64,000 nucleotides of DNA from a virus: the IMG/VR virus record IMGVR_UViG_3300046514_000687, positions 47,031 through 111,030 of that record; one strand, written 5' to 3'. The position numbers and the translations under genes were made by a program. Numbering within the stretch: position 1 is the first letter of the stretch; each line of letters begins with the position of its first letter. The notes below the pieces were generated by a model that was not told the origin of the DNA, did no database searches, and saw nothing but the letters and a program-made list of their open reading frames with translations. Shown piece by piece: positions 1 to 7,420 of this stretch.

Positions 1-2
1 AC

Positions 3-473
3 GCCTTCCTGGCTCTGCTACGCGGCCAGGACGAGATGCAGCAGGCACTCGCGCGCATCGAGCGCAACCAGGCCACGCTGGGAGCCGCGGTGGCGCGCAT
101 CGAGCTGAAGGAGGGGACGATCATGGCGCTGACCCAGGCGGAGCAGGACGCCATCGCCGCGCTCACGGCGAAGATCACGGAGATCGGCGGTGACGTGGAC
201 GCAGTCGTCGAGGCAGTCAAGGGCAACCTGGTCAACCTCCAGAGCCAGGTGGCGGCACTCACGGAGCTACGCGACCAGCTTCAGGCCAACGATGCGGCCG
301 ACGCGGCGCAGATCGCCTCGCTGAGCACGACGATCACGGCGCTCAACGAGGCCGCGGCATCGTCGGAGTCTGAGGTGCTCGCCGCGCTGCACGGCCTGGG
401 CGGCCACCTCGACGACCTGGACACCCACGTCGAGGGCCTGGCGCCCGCGCCCCCGCCGCCGCCGGCGCCATGA
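3..473 (+). CDS. Coiled-coil phage protein, partial at 5' end
   Basis: The frame is open from the left window edge and coding-like before the first ATG (36), so the true start may lie outside. A strong AAGGAGG site before ATG 123 offers an internal start giving 116 residues. The protein is almost entirely helical, with repeated Ala/Leu/Ile/Gln heptads, and ends in a Pro-rich tail. It lies upstream of the esterase and holin-like genes, so a tail-tip or fibre-associated helical protein is possible. I do not recognise a family. Confidence 0.6.
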   Translation, partial: AFLALLRGQDEMQQALARIERNQATLGAAVARIELKEGTIMALTQAEQDAIAALTAKITEIGGDVDAVVEAVKGNLVNLQSQVAALTELRDQLQANDAADAAQIASLSTTITALNEAAASSESEVLAALHGLGGHLDDLDTHVEGLAPAPPPPPAP

Positions 474-895
474 AGAACCCCCTGGCGCAGCTTCTCGGCC
501 TGGCTCCGCGGCCCCTGAAGCGCCTGGACCGGCCGGAGTGGACCTGGCGGCAGAGCGGTAAGCATCGCGGGACCGGCGACGGCTGGGCGGCGACGGTTAA
601 GCTCGACCGGTGCCTGACGCTGAACGGCGGCGCGCCCGGGGAAGGCATGGTGATCGAGACCTGGCGGCTGCCGGTCGTATCTTTCGAGGCCCGGCCGCCC
701 GAGGGCCGGATCGCGAACCCGCTCGCGGAGCTGGTGCCGTCGGTCGGCCTCCCGACGCCCAACCTGTTCCGGCCGGTGGGACGCACGGCGTCGGGCGACC
801 CGGTATACCTGGATAGCCGCGGTCGGCGGCGCGTTTACCCGGCCGCGCCGCAGAGCCGGGCTAACCCCGCACTTTCGAATCCGATCCACCGCTAG
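470..895 (+). CDS. Hypothetical phage protein
   Basis: Starts with an ATGA overlap on the previous stop, so the two are translationally coupled. 141 residues, basic and Pro-rich, with no membrane segment or signal peptide. The C-terminal part (GDPVYLDSRGRRRVYP) is rich in Arg and Tyr. No family recognised; the position suggests the late tail or lysis region. Confidence 0.6.
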   Translation: MKNPLAQLLGLAPRPLKRLDRPEWTWRQSGKHRGTGDGWAATVKLDRCLTLNGGAPGEGMVIETWRLPVVSFEARPPEGRIANPLAELVPSVGLPTPNLFRPVGRTASGDPVYLDSRGRRRVYPAAPQSRANPALSNPIHR

Positions 896-958
896 GAGCT
901 GGACGGGGCCGCGAGTTCGGGCAGGCTCGCGGCGCCCGTCGAGCCAGGGGAGGACACC

Positions 959-2092
959 GTGGCAGACCTGGACGAGGCGCGCGGGCGGTTCGAGGCGATC
1001 CAGGCCGAGTGCGACCGCGACGACCTGCGCCACACCGTCATCACGCAGCCCAGCGACAGCATGACAAAGGCCCAGCTCACCCAGCTCTGCCAGGACAACA
1101 ACGCCTTTGCGGCCGACATCCAGGCCGCGCTGGGGATCGTCTGGGAGCACGCCGCGGCGGGGCTAGGCGCGCTGGCCGGCGACCAGCCGGGCCCGCCGCC
1201 CGAGCCGCCGCCCGCCGAGCAGTGGAATGGGCCGGCAGCGGGCTTCTACGGTAGCCAGCACTACGGCTCCGGCGCCCGCGCCTGGGGCAACCTGACGATC
1301 CCCCACGGCATCCCCCGCGGCGCGCTGTTCCAGGTCCACGGCGGGGGCTGGATGATGGGCGATCCCTACCAGGCCGGCCCGCTCGTGGACGCCGTGGTAG
1401 TCGATGACTATGTGCCGCTGCTGGAGGGCCAGTACGGCCTGTCCGAGGGGCACCGCTACGGCCTCCAGGTGATGGCCTCCTACGCGGCGCAGCGCTGGGG
1501 CGTGATCGTCTGGGAGCCGGCCTACAGCTACTCCAGCGGCGATCCGGACGTCTGCCTGCGCGACGTGACGGCGGCGGTCACCTGGCTGCGTCAGCAGCTC
1601 GCCGCGTGGGGCGTGCCGAGCTTGCCGATCGTCTACGCCGGCCACAGCGCCGGGGGGCAGCTTAGCCTGCGCGCCGCGCTGGACCCCGCCCTGCCGGCGC
1701 CCGCCGCCTGGCTCGGCATGGCTGCCGCGGGCCTAACCGTCCACCGCACTGCCGACGTGCAAGACGCGCCTGGCGGTTTCGGCCAGGGCGGCACGGGCTG
1801 GATCTTCCAAACGGCGTGGGGCAACCCGGCCAACTGGCCGAGCTACGCGCCGGACACCCACCTGCACGACCGCGGTGAGCGCTTTCCCCTGTACGTCGAG
1901 CAGGGCAATCAGAACGGCCGGGATGATGGGTCCGTGCTGGTCCGCTGGGCCGCCAACTTCACCCCGCTAGCAGTAGGAGCTGGGTGGCCCACTCAATACC
2001 ACGAGCAAAGTGGCGCTAATCACTTTGCGATCCGGTTTGACCAGTCTCCAACTACCAGAGCGGATATGGACAAGATCTGGTCTGAGGTCTAG
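959..2092 (+). CDS. Alpha/beta-hydrolase esterase with helical N-terminus
   Basis: GTG start behind GGGGAGG. Residues 1-90 are helical. From about residue 110 it is an alpha/beta hydrolase of the hormone-sensitive-lipase type: an oxyanion-hole HGGG near 127, the nucleophile elbow GHSAGG near 228-233, and a C-terminal His in ANHFAIRF near 358. No signal peptide. It stands two genes before the holin-like gene, so it could be a lysis or tail-bound esterase acting on host envelope esters (LysB analogy, inferred). The last 40 codons are visibly poorer in GC than the rest. Confidence 0.75.
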   Translation: MADLDEARGRFEAIQAECDRDDLRHTVITQPSDSMTKAQLTQLCQDNNAFAADIQAALGIVWEHAAAGLGALAGDQPGPPPEPPPAEQWNGPAAGFYGSQHYGSGARAWGNLTIPHGIPRGALFQVHGGGWMMGDPYQAGPLVDAVVVDDYVPLLEGQYGLSEGHRYGLQVMASYAAQRWGVIVWEPAYSYSSGDPDVCLRDVTAAVTWLRQQLAAWGVPSLPIVYAGHSAGGQLSLRAALDPALPAPAAWLGMAAAGLTVHRTADVQDAPGGFGQGGTGWIFQTAWGNPANWPSYAPDTHLHDRGERFPLYVEQGNQNGRDDGSVLVRWAANFTPLAVGAGWPTQYHEQSGANHFAIRFDQSPTTRADMDKIWSEV

Positions 2093-2100
2093 GCGGCACC

Positions 2101-2457
2101 GTGTTCGTAGCCGCTGTCATCGTGGAGAGATTCTCCAATACGCATCACTGCCACCTGGAGACCGTGCCCCCGCGGCGTGGCGAGTGGGGCTGCTTCCTGG
2201 ACCTGAAGTACGAAGTAGAGCGCCACTACGGCACTCAGGTCAGCTTCTACTACCGGGATATCGGCAGTGCGAAGGCCGTGCCGGTGGGCTGGGTCTTCCA
2301 GTGCAACGACGGCGAGGCGGTCATTGAAACCTGGGTCAGCGTCGTCGACGCGGCTACGCTGAAGTACATCGACATCCGCCACCTGGCGGCGCTGATCCCG
2401 GCCGATCCGCCGCATCCGAGCATCCTGCACCCCGCGAGCAGCGGCACGTGGGACTGA
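2101..2457 (+). CDS. Hypothetical protein
   Basis: GTG start 8 bp after the esterase stop with no clear ribosome site, so probably coupled to it. 118 residues with a mixed alpha/beta composition (SFYYRDIG, VFQCNDGEAVIETWVSVVDA) and no membrane segment. No family recognised. The first 20 codons share the lower GC of the esterase 3' end. Confidence 0.55.
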   Translation: MFVAAVIVERFSNTHHCHLETVPPRRGEWGCFLDLKYEVERHYGTQVSFYYRDIGSAKAVPVGWVFQCNDGEAVIETWVSVVDAATLKYIDIRHLAALIPADPPHPSILHPASSGTWD

Positions 2458-2464
2458 CCGCGCC

Positions 2465-2797
2465 ATGGGCGCCGCGTGCCCCCGCTGCGGTGGCTCGCTG
2501 CTGTTCGAGCGCGACGACGCCACGCGCGGCCAGGTGGCGGCCTGCCTGATGTGCGGGGAGCGGCTGTGGCTGAGCGGGATGCCGACCGATTACGCGCCGC
2601 CGATCCGCAGCGGACCGCGCCCGCGGCCGGAGCAGGTACGGGGCCAGATCGACGGGCGGCGGCTGCTGTTCGAGCCGGCGCAGGTGGCCGCCATCCAGGC
2701 GGCGCTCGACGCGGGCGTGCCGGTGCAGCGCGTGGCGCGGCGGTTCGGCTGCGCCTACGAGACGATCCGGCGGATCAAGCGGGGCGAGTACCGCTAG
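2465..2797 (+). CDS. Zinc-ribbon plus HTH DNA-binding protein
   Basis: 110 residues. Residues 5-33 form a CPRCGG...CLMCGE ribbon. The C-terminal third (AAIQAALDAGVPVQRVARRFGCAYETIRRIKRG) is a resolvase/homeodomain-like helix-turn-helix. The pair suggests a small DNA-binding regulator, possibly of late genes. Its target is unknown. Confidence 0.65.
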   Translation: MGAACPRCGGSLLFERDDATRGQVAACLMCGERLWLSGMPTDYAPPIRSGPRPRPEQVRGQIDGRRLLFEPAQVAAIQAALDAGVPVQRVARRFGCAYETIRRIKRGEYR

Positions 2798-2809
2798 GAG
2801 GAGGGGCTC

Positions 2810-3202
2810 GTGGAGTGGCTGATCAGCATCTTCAGCACCGGCTGGGTGAAGGCGGTGGTCGTCCTGATGTTCGCCAACGTCGCCACGGGCATCGCCGTCG
2901 CCCTGTACACGGGCGTATTCGACCTGGGCGACCTGGCGAGCTGGCTGCGCAGCCGGGCCGTGCCGTACCTGCTGGGCGGCGCGGCGGCGAAGCTGGCCGT
3001 CCAGATCGGCGGCGCGGACCTCGGGATCACGCCGGACATGGCCGACGCGGTGTGGGCCTTCGTGATCCTAGCCCTGGTGGGCCACATCATCCAGAACCTC
3101 CGTGAGCTGGGCCTGCCGCTGTCGCAGCAGTTCGGCGCGCCGCGGTCCGACTCGCTGAGCCCGCCCAGCCCGCCGCTCGTCGAGCCACCCCCGCGGCCCT
3201 AG
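2810..3202 (+). CDS. Holin-like membrane protein
   Basis: GTG start right behind AGGAGGGG. 130 residues with hydrophobic stretches near residues 12-37 and 48-66 and a third weaker one near 80-98, then a charged Pro-rich tail. Size, topology and place at the end of a late operon next to an esterase fit a phage holin. The exact holin family cannot be named from the sequence. Confidence 0.6.
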   Translation: MEWLISIFSTGWVKAVVVLMFANVATGIAVALYTGVFDLGDLASWLRSRAVPYLLGGAAAKLAVQIGGADLGITPDMADAVWAFVILALVGHIIQNLRELGLPLSQQFGAPRSDSLSPPSPPLVEPPPRP

Positions 3203-3291
3203 TGGTACACTGGGCTCGCCGCTGATCACGGCACGGCAGGCGGCCCGACCCGTCTGCTGCGACGTCTGGGCCACTACGTCAGCCGTCGCCG

Positions 3292-3329
3292 CCGATGCCT
3301 CGTGAGCGCACACACTCGCGAGGCATCGG
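3292..3329. terminator. Convergent hairpin between plus and minus operons
   Basis: Perfect 11-bp inverted repeat CCGATGCCTCG / CGAGGCATCGG with a 16-nt loop, between the end of the plus-strand holin-like gene and the end of the minus-strand cluster. No U-run follows on either strand, so intrinsic termination is not proven, but the convergent position argues for a bidirectional terminator. Confidence 0.5.
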
Positions 3330-3334
3330 TGTGT

Positions 3335-3706
3335 CTAGTCGTCGGGCAGCATCAGCGCCCGGCGGAAGATGCCGACGATCTGGGCGTGCTTGGCCGCGGC
3401 CTCCTCCCAGGTGTCCCAGCTCCAGCTCATCTCCGATCCCTTGTCCTCCGGGCCATCCTGCATCTGCAGCAGCGTCTCGAAGAGGGCGACCGGCTGCCCG
3501 GTGAGCAGGCTCTGCGCGCTCTGGCCGAGGAAGACCGTGCTGACGCTGGCGGAGCGCTCGGTGGCCGGGTCTTTCCAGCGCCAGAGGCCGACGCGCCGCG
3601 CCGCGATGTCCTCCACCAGCACTCCCCAGGCGAGCGCGTCCGGCGCCGGCACGGGCGTCTGTCCGTCTAAGACCCAGAGGCCACGGCTGAGCTGCGGGTC
3701 GCTCAC
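3335..3706 (-). CDS. Uncharacterised phage protein (GxTPVP / STVFLG type)
   Basis: Last gene of the minus cluster; its start overlaps the endonuclease stop by 4 bp. 123 residues with the pattern VLDGQTPVP, VSTVFLGQ, LFETLLQM and SWDTWEEAAAKHA, which I recall as a widespread small phage family of unknown function. Soluble, with no membrane segment. Confidence 0.7.
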   Translation of the reverse strand: MSDPQLSRGLWVLDGQTPVPAPDALAWGVLVEDIAARRVGLWRWKDPATERSASVSTVFLGQSAQSLLTGQPVALFETLLQMQDGPEDKGSEMSWSWDTWEEAAAKHAQIVGIFRRALMLPDD

Positions 3707-4356
3707 CAGTGCACGTACTCCCGCGCGGCCAGGAGGTCGGCCGCGAGTCGCCTAATATCCCCACCGCGCTCGCCCTGCAACAGTGCCTGGCCCCCACGGC
3801 GCCAATAAACAGCCAGCATTACAATCTGGCGCCAGATTGCATAGTCGTGCGCCTTCTTAGTCCGTAACGGATAGGCGTCAAAGTGCGGGATAATGGCGCT
3901 GTACAGCACGTCCCGATGGCCGACCTTCCATGTCAGGGTCGGATGTTCGCTAGGAGACACCCGCTTCCCGGCGTAGAGAGCGCCAATGCCGGTAGTCTCC
4001 CGGACTTCCTCAAGAACTGCGCGGTCGTCATCTCGCAACTTGATCTCGAAACAAAGGGTCAGGTGGCCTCTCAGTACCGAGGCCCGAAAGTGTCCCTCGC
4101 CATCGGTCAACCCAGTAAGCCAGGCGCCAAACAAGGGGTCGTAGGCTGGGATCTGCAGTGGCGGCGGCTGAAACTCTGACCTCACCTGATCCGCTCGTTC
4201 TCGTAAAAGCGCCTTCTCACGACGGTAGTAGTAGGTCTTGCGGCTTGCCTTGCGGCAGGTGCGGCAAGCGCGGAATCCATCGGGCGTCCAGTATAGGTTG
4301 CTACCGGAGTACGGATGCCCGGCTGGGCAATGGGTATGCTGCACGGCTCCTACCAC
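3703..4356 (-). CDS. Free-standing LAGLIDADG homing endonuclease with zinc module
   Basis: GTG start overlapping the TAG of the upstream broken gene. Residues 9-45 form a CPAGHPYSGSNL...CRTCRK zinc module followed by a basic helix. The catalytic motif is LFGAWLTGLTDGEGHF near residue 75-90, a single LAGLIDADG copy, so it probably acts as a dimer. Such enzymes cut a site and spread by repair. Codon use is more AT-rich than the neighbours, as expected for recent arrival. The same zinc module recurs in the HNH enzyme at 22865. Confidence 0.85.
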   Translation of the reverse strand: MVGAVQHTHCPAGHPYSGSNLYWTPDGFRACRTCRKASRKTYYYRREKALLRERADQVRSEFQPPPLQIPAYDPLFGAWLTGLTDGEGHFRASVLRGHLTLCFEIKLRDDDRAVLEEVRETTGIGALYAGKRVSPSEHPTLTWKVGHRDVLYSAIIPHFDAYPLRTKKAHDYAIWRQIVMLAVYWRRGGQALLQGERGGDIRRLAADLLAAREYVHW

Positions 4357-4643
4357 TGGATGTACTCCAGGGTGGGGTCGCCACCTGGGCGGCGCCTACC
4401 GGTAGCGATGTCTCGATACCATCCGGTAGGCTCTCCCTCTCCACTCCAAAGCTGGAAGGCGACTACAGCCGCCCACAGGTCCGGGTATCAGTAGGTGGCG
4501 TCGTAGGTGATCGCCCGCCGGTCGGCGCTGACCGTCAGCCGCGGCAGCGTGTAGCCGAGGTTCAGGTCGAGCACGCGGCCGTCCGGAAACTCGCGGCTCA
4601 GCCAGCCGCGGTCGGGGGTGCAGGGCGCATAGAGTTCATCCAC
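4350..4643 (-). pseudogene. Phage protein interrupted by in-frame TGA
   Basis: Reading from GTG 4643 (ribosome site GGAG, overlap with the previous gene) gives 51 residues, then a TGA at 4488-4490. The same frame continues with 45 coding-like residues (YPDLWAAVVAFQLW...EYIQW) to a TAG. There is no start codon or ribosome site for the second half, so this is one gene with a nonsense change, or a readthrough gene. It sits directly against the homing endonuclease. Confidence 0.6.
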
Positions 4644-4866
4644 GGTTTCTCCGATCCACGACCGCCTGCGCGATCGCCTCCCGCGTCGCCTCGCAGACCG
4701 GCGCGACAGGCAGCTCGCGCGCGACGGCTAGCGCAATCACGGCACACTTCAGGCAGAAGCGGCCCAGCTCGCCGCCCTGCCCGGCCACGACGGCCAGGAC
4801 CGCGCTGCGCCGGCAGCGGCCCGCGTCGCAGCGGCGCACCAGGGGTGCGAGGTACGGTTCGGGCAT
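4636..4866 (-). CDS. Small Cys-rich putative zinc protein
   Basis: ATG behind GGAGG, 76 residues. Four Cys in CDAGRC...CLKC near residues 14-45 look like a metal site. The C-terminal half is helical. Part of the minus-strand operon, overlapping the next gene start. No known family. Confidence 0.65.
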   Translation of the reverse strand: MPEPYLAPLVRRCDAGRCRRSAVLAVVAGQGGELGRFCLKCAVIALAVARELPVAPVCEATREAIAQAVVDRRNRG

Positions 4867-4874
4867 GATGCCTC

Positions 4875-5030
4875 CTACGCACAGCGCGAGCAGATGCGAG
4901 CGTTGCCGGGCGCTCGCCACAGCGGACACTGTCGCGCCTCGAACACGGCATAGGAGCAGCGCCAGGCCGCCCCGCAGACCGGGCAGCGGTGAGTATGCGC
5001 CGCGACGTCACGCTTGCTGCGGTGGCCCAT
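4875..5030 (-). CDS. Cys-rich zinc-ribbon microprotein
   Basis: ATG behind GGAGG, overlapping the end of the preceding minus gene. 51 residues with CPVCGAAWRC, CPLW and a final CSRC, enough for one or two metal sites. Function unknown. Confidence 0.6.
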   Translation of the reverse strand: MGHRSKRDVAAHTHRCPVCGAAWRCSYAVFEARQCPLWRAPGNARICSRCA

Positions 5031-5448
5031 CGGTGACCTCCTCCTCCGCCGGCGGGGTCCGCCAGTCCGGCACGGCGAGCCCGTAGGACTCGGCGAGGTA
5101 GCGCACCGCCAGAGCCTGCACGTCAGCGGTGCGGAGCCCCAGGTCGGCGGCAAGCTGCTGCTGCGTGCCCAGCTCCTCGTCGTCGGCGGCCCAGGTGCGA
5201 AAGGCCAGGTCGCGCGTCGGCCAGCGCACCATGTAGCGCTGGATCGCCGTCACGTCCGTCTCAGGAATCGCGCGCTGCGCCAGCGCCGCGAGCGCCTGCC
5301 GGATCACGAGGCTGCGGGACCACTGCGCGTCGAGAGCCAGGTGGGCCAGGGGCGCGGTCAGGCGCTCGATGAGCGGCTCTACAAGCGCCATCATCTCGGA
5401 GTCGATCCACCACCGCGCCTTGACGCGGTGGGCTAGTTCGGTTTCCAT
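5008..5448 (-). CDS. First gene of divergent minus operon; candidate regulator
   Basis: 146 helical residues behind GAGGAGG. Residues about 100-130 (LGTQQQLAADLGLRTADVQALAVRYLAES) can be read as a helix-turn-helix. It is transcribed away from the P1 promoter, and a degenerate GGTACC pair overlaps the -35 zone of its own promoter. Both facts make it the best candidate for the protein that reads the GGTACC operators, but that is inference from position. Confidence 0.55.
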   Translation of the reverse strand: METELAHRVKARWWIDSEMMALVEPLIERLTAPLAHLALDAQWSRSLVIRQALAALAQRAIPETDVTAIQRYMVRWPTRDLAFRTWAADDEELGTQQQLAADLGLRTADVQALAVRYLAESYGLAVPDWRTPPAEEEVTDGPPQQA

Positions 5449-5485
5449 GCGTGCCTCCTCGCGGGTTGGCTAAACCCGCTACCTC

Positions 5486-5519
5486 ATTATAAACTATCTC
5501 GTTACCCCGCGAGGGTACC
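5486..5519 (-). promoter_or_regulatory. Divergent minus-strand promoter with upstream GGTACC operator
   Basis: On the minus strand, TTTATAAT (hexamer 5491-5486) lies about 40 bp upstream of ATG 5448. The block at 5501-5519 is GTTACC, 7 nt, GGTACC: the same spacing as in all the plus-strand operators, with one base changed. Here it lies upstream of the -10 and replaces a recognisable -35, unlike the plus-strand copies that lie downstream. Confidence 0.6.
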
Positions 5520-5522
5520 TAC

Positions 5523-5578
5523 TGGCCATATCACGCGGGATGGGTTATAATCTAGCGTAGGTACCCACATGGGGTACC
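5523..5578 (+). promoter_or_regulatory. P1: TGGC/TATAAT promoter with GGTACC-7-GGTACC leader
   Basis: -35 TGGCCA (5523-5528), 17-bp spacer ending GATGGGT, TATAAT (5546-5551), then GGTACC at 5560 and 5573 exactly 7 nt apart, GCAGCC and AGGAGG before ATG 5601. Drives 5601-6923. Together with the 5501-5519 operator it is flanked on both sides by GGTACC pairs. Confidence 0.8.
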
Positions 5579-5600
5579 GCAGCCGCAGGAGGAACGCCAG

Positions 5601-5771
5601 ATGAACCGCCCAACCCACCGGTGCGCCAGGTGCGGCACCGCGACTAACCACCCGACGTGGGTCGCCCACCGCCCCTACTGCGCTGCCCACTACCGCCTGG
5701 TCGCCGTCCCCTACTGCAACGGGTCCACTCCGTGCAGCCCGCAGTGCCCCACGCCGCGCAGGGAGGCCTAA
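5601..5771 (+). CDS. Zinc-binding microprotein
   Basis: First gene after P1, ATG 8 nt after AGGAGG. 56 residues with CARCG near the start, HRPYCAAH in the middle and two Cys in CSPQC near the end, in the style of a zinc finger for nucleic-acid or protein contact. Function unknown. Confidence 0.65.
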   Translation: MNRPTHRCARCGTATNHPTWVAHRPYCAAHYRLVAVPYCNGSTPCSPQCPTPRREA

Positions 5772-5773
5772 CC

Positions 5774-6085
5774 GTGGCAAGCAAGGCTCAGCACCGCCGC
5801 TGGCACCGCATGTGGGTCGAGGATGCCCGACAGCGCGAGGACGACGCTTTCGTGATCGTCGCCACGGGCCTGCGCGGGGAGGCCTACACCCCCGACTGGA
5901 TGAGCGGGACCACCTTCGAGGACTACGAGGCCGTCTACGCCCTGCTGGCCAGCCCCTACGGGTACGAGGACCGCAGCGAGTACAGCCGCATCGACGTTTA
6001 CACGGGTTCTCGCGCCCGCGAGTACGAGATCACCACCTGGGTCGATCCCGTCTGGTCGTGGGTGCGCCCCGAGGAGGTGAGCTAG
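5774..6085 (+). CDS. Hypothetical protein
   Basis: GTG start 2 bp after the previous stop, behind GGGAGG. 103 residues, soluble and acidic, rich in Tyr, Asp and Trp (FEDYEAVYALL, TTWVDPVWSWV). It is coupled to the next gene (TAG ATG). No family recognised. Confidence 0.6.
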   Translation: MASKAQHRRWHRMWVEDARQREDDAFVIVATGLRGEAYTPDWMSGTTFEDYEAVYALLASPYGYEDRSEYSRIDVYTGSRAREYEITTWVDPVWSWVRPEEVS

Positions 6086-6358
6086 ATGGCCGCCAAGACT
6101 CCCGCCCGCGGGTACGTCACCGCCGCGCTGGCCCTCCGGGGCCTGCACCCCAACCGGCTGAGCCGGTCGGCCAAGACCGGCCGCTGGACCGCCCGCTGGA
6201 GCTACTACTACCGCCACGGGCGGGACTCCGAGAGCTTCGCCGAGCGGGTCGGCGAGGTCTTGGGCGCCAACGTGGTTGACCACGGGGACCGCTGGGCCCC
6301 CTGGCCCCGCGACAGCTACTGGTGGGTCGAGTTCGAGTTCACGACGGTGGAGGACTAG
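6086..6358 (+). CDS. Hypothetical protein
   Basis: 90 residues directly after the previous stop. The N-terminal part is basic, with a RLSRSAKTGRWTARWSYYYR stretch, and the C-terminal part is acidic and aromatic. Operon partner of 5774 and 6359. No family recognised. Confidence 0.6.
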   Translation: MAAKTPARGYVTAALALRGLHPNRLSRSAKTGRWTARWSYYYRHGRDSESFAERVGEVLGANVVDHGDRWAPWPRDSYWWVEFEFTTVED

Positions 6359-6700
6359 ATGGACCGCGACTACGGGAGCCTGCAAAACCTGCTCGCGGGG
6401 AACGCCCGCAGCGCCGAGCCGGTCGTCGGGGAGGGGGCGACCATCATCTGGTGGAGCGACCGCTTCCCCGCCACGGTCGAGCGCGTCAGCCCGAGCGGCA
6501 AGACCGCCTGGCTGCGCGAGGACCGCAGCATCCGCCTGGACAGCCACGGGATGAGCGACAGCCAGTCCTACCGCTTCGAGCCCGACCCCGCGGGCCGCGA
6601 GTCGGTTGCCAAGCGGAAGCGGGACGGGCGCTGGAAGACCACGGGCGGGCAGGTCGTCCAGTTCGGCAGCCGCAGCCGCTTCCTCGACTACAGCTTCTGA
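6359..6700 (+). CDS. Hypothetical protein
   Basis: 113 residues, ATG immediately after the previous TAG. Central segment IIWWSDRFPATVERVSPSGKTAWL resembles a small beta-barrel (SH3-like) fold, and the rest is polar and basic. Possibly a nucleic-acid-binding accessory protein. Not recognised. Confidence 0.6.
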   Translation: MDRDYGSLQNLLAGNARSAEPVVGEGATIIWWSDRFPATVERVSPSGKTAWLREDRSIRLDSHGMSDSQSYRFEPDPAGRESVAKRKRDGRWKTTGGQVVQFGSRSRFLDYSF

Positions 6701-6740
6701 GTTCGACTCGATTCGATTCTATTCGCGCCGGAGGATAACG

Positions 6741-6923
6741 ATGATCTACACCCAGGACGAGCTGGAGGACGCCGTGGCCGAGCTGGCCGACGAGGACCCG
6801 TCGAGCTGGCCGGTCGCCTGCCGCGGGCGGTGCGCGCGGGCCGGCGGGTGCGACTGCGAGGTCGAGACCGACGGCGAGTGCTCCCACTCCTGCCCCAGCA
6901 TCCTGCTCGCCAGCGGTTTCTAG
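6741..6923 (+). CDS. Cys-rich small protein
   Basis: ATG behind GGAGG; 60 residues. A helical acidic N-terminus is followed by six Cys in CRGRCARAGGCDCE...CSHSC, a compact metal- or disulphide-type knot. The 40 bp before it carry an unusual AT-richer run of repeated GATTC/GACTC. Confidence 0.6.
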   Translation: MIYTQDELEDAVAELADEDPSSWPVACRGRCARAGGCDCEVETDGECSHSCPSILLASGF

Positions 6924-6928
6924 CGGAG

Positions 6929-6985
6929 TGGTCAGGACCGCACGGCATGGGTTATAATCTAGTGTAGGTACCTCACAGGGGTACC
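6929..6985 (+). promoter_or_regulatory. P2 promoter/operator
   Basis: TGGTCA (6929), 18-bp spacer (the only one not 17), TATAAT 6953-6958, GGTACC at 6967 and 6980 (7-nt gap), then GCAGCAC and AGGAGG before ATG 7005. Confidence 0.8.
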
Positions 6986-7004
6986 GCAGCACAAGGAGGA
7001 ACCG

Positions 7005-7163
7005 ATGTCTCAGCAACTCCGATGCACCGCCGCCGTCACCCTGAAGATGCGCGGCTGGCGCCCCTGGGTCCTTCCCTGCGGCCGGCCGGTCCCCGCGGGC
7101 AATCGCTGCCCCGAGCACGCCGCACAGCAGCGGCTCACCGTCAAGCGCGCGCGGCGCGGCTAG
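7005..7163 (+). CDS. Zinc-binding microprotein
   Basis: 52 residues, first gene after P2. C...PCGRPV...CPEH (Cys-7, Cys-25, Cys-35, His-38) suggests one zinc site; the tail is highly basic. Followed at once by an AGGAGG for the next gene. Confidence 0.6.
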   Translation: MSQQLRCTAAVTLKMRGWRPWVLPCGRPVPAGNRCPEHAAQQRLTVKRARRG

Positions 7164-7172
7164 GAGGAGCCG

Positions 7173-7391
7173 ATGCGCCAGGAAACTCGCTGCCAGTGCG
7201 GGTGGGTCGGCTACCCTCGCCACCTCGACGCGCACATCCGCGTCGAGCACCACGTCGGCGACCCGCCCCCTAAGCGGCCCGGCTTTCGCGCTGCGCTCGA
7301 CCACTGCAAGCGCAGCGCGGGCCACGGGCTCACCTTCAGGACCTGCGACGCGCCGGAGTGCGTCGCTTACTGGGATGCCGCTGGCCGCTAG
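7173..7391 (+). CDS. Zinc-finger small protein
   Basis: 72 residues, ATG after TAGGAGGAGC. Starts with CQCGWVGYPRHLDAHIRVEH, a Cys2His2-like finger, and carries another Cys pair (CDAPEC) near the end. Probably binds nucleic acid or protein. Confidence 0.6.
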   Translation: MRQETRCQCGWVGYPRHLDAHIRVEHHVGDPPPKRPGFRAALDHCKRSAGHGLTFRTCDAPECVAYWDAAGR

Positions 7392-7420
7392 GCCACCTAC
7401 GCGCGTGAGAGGAGATGGAC

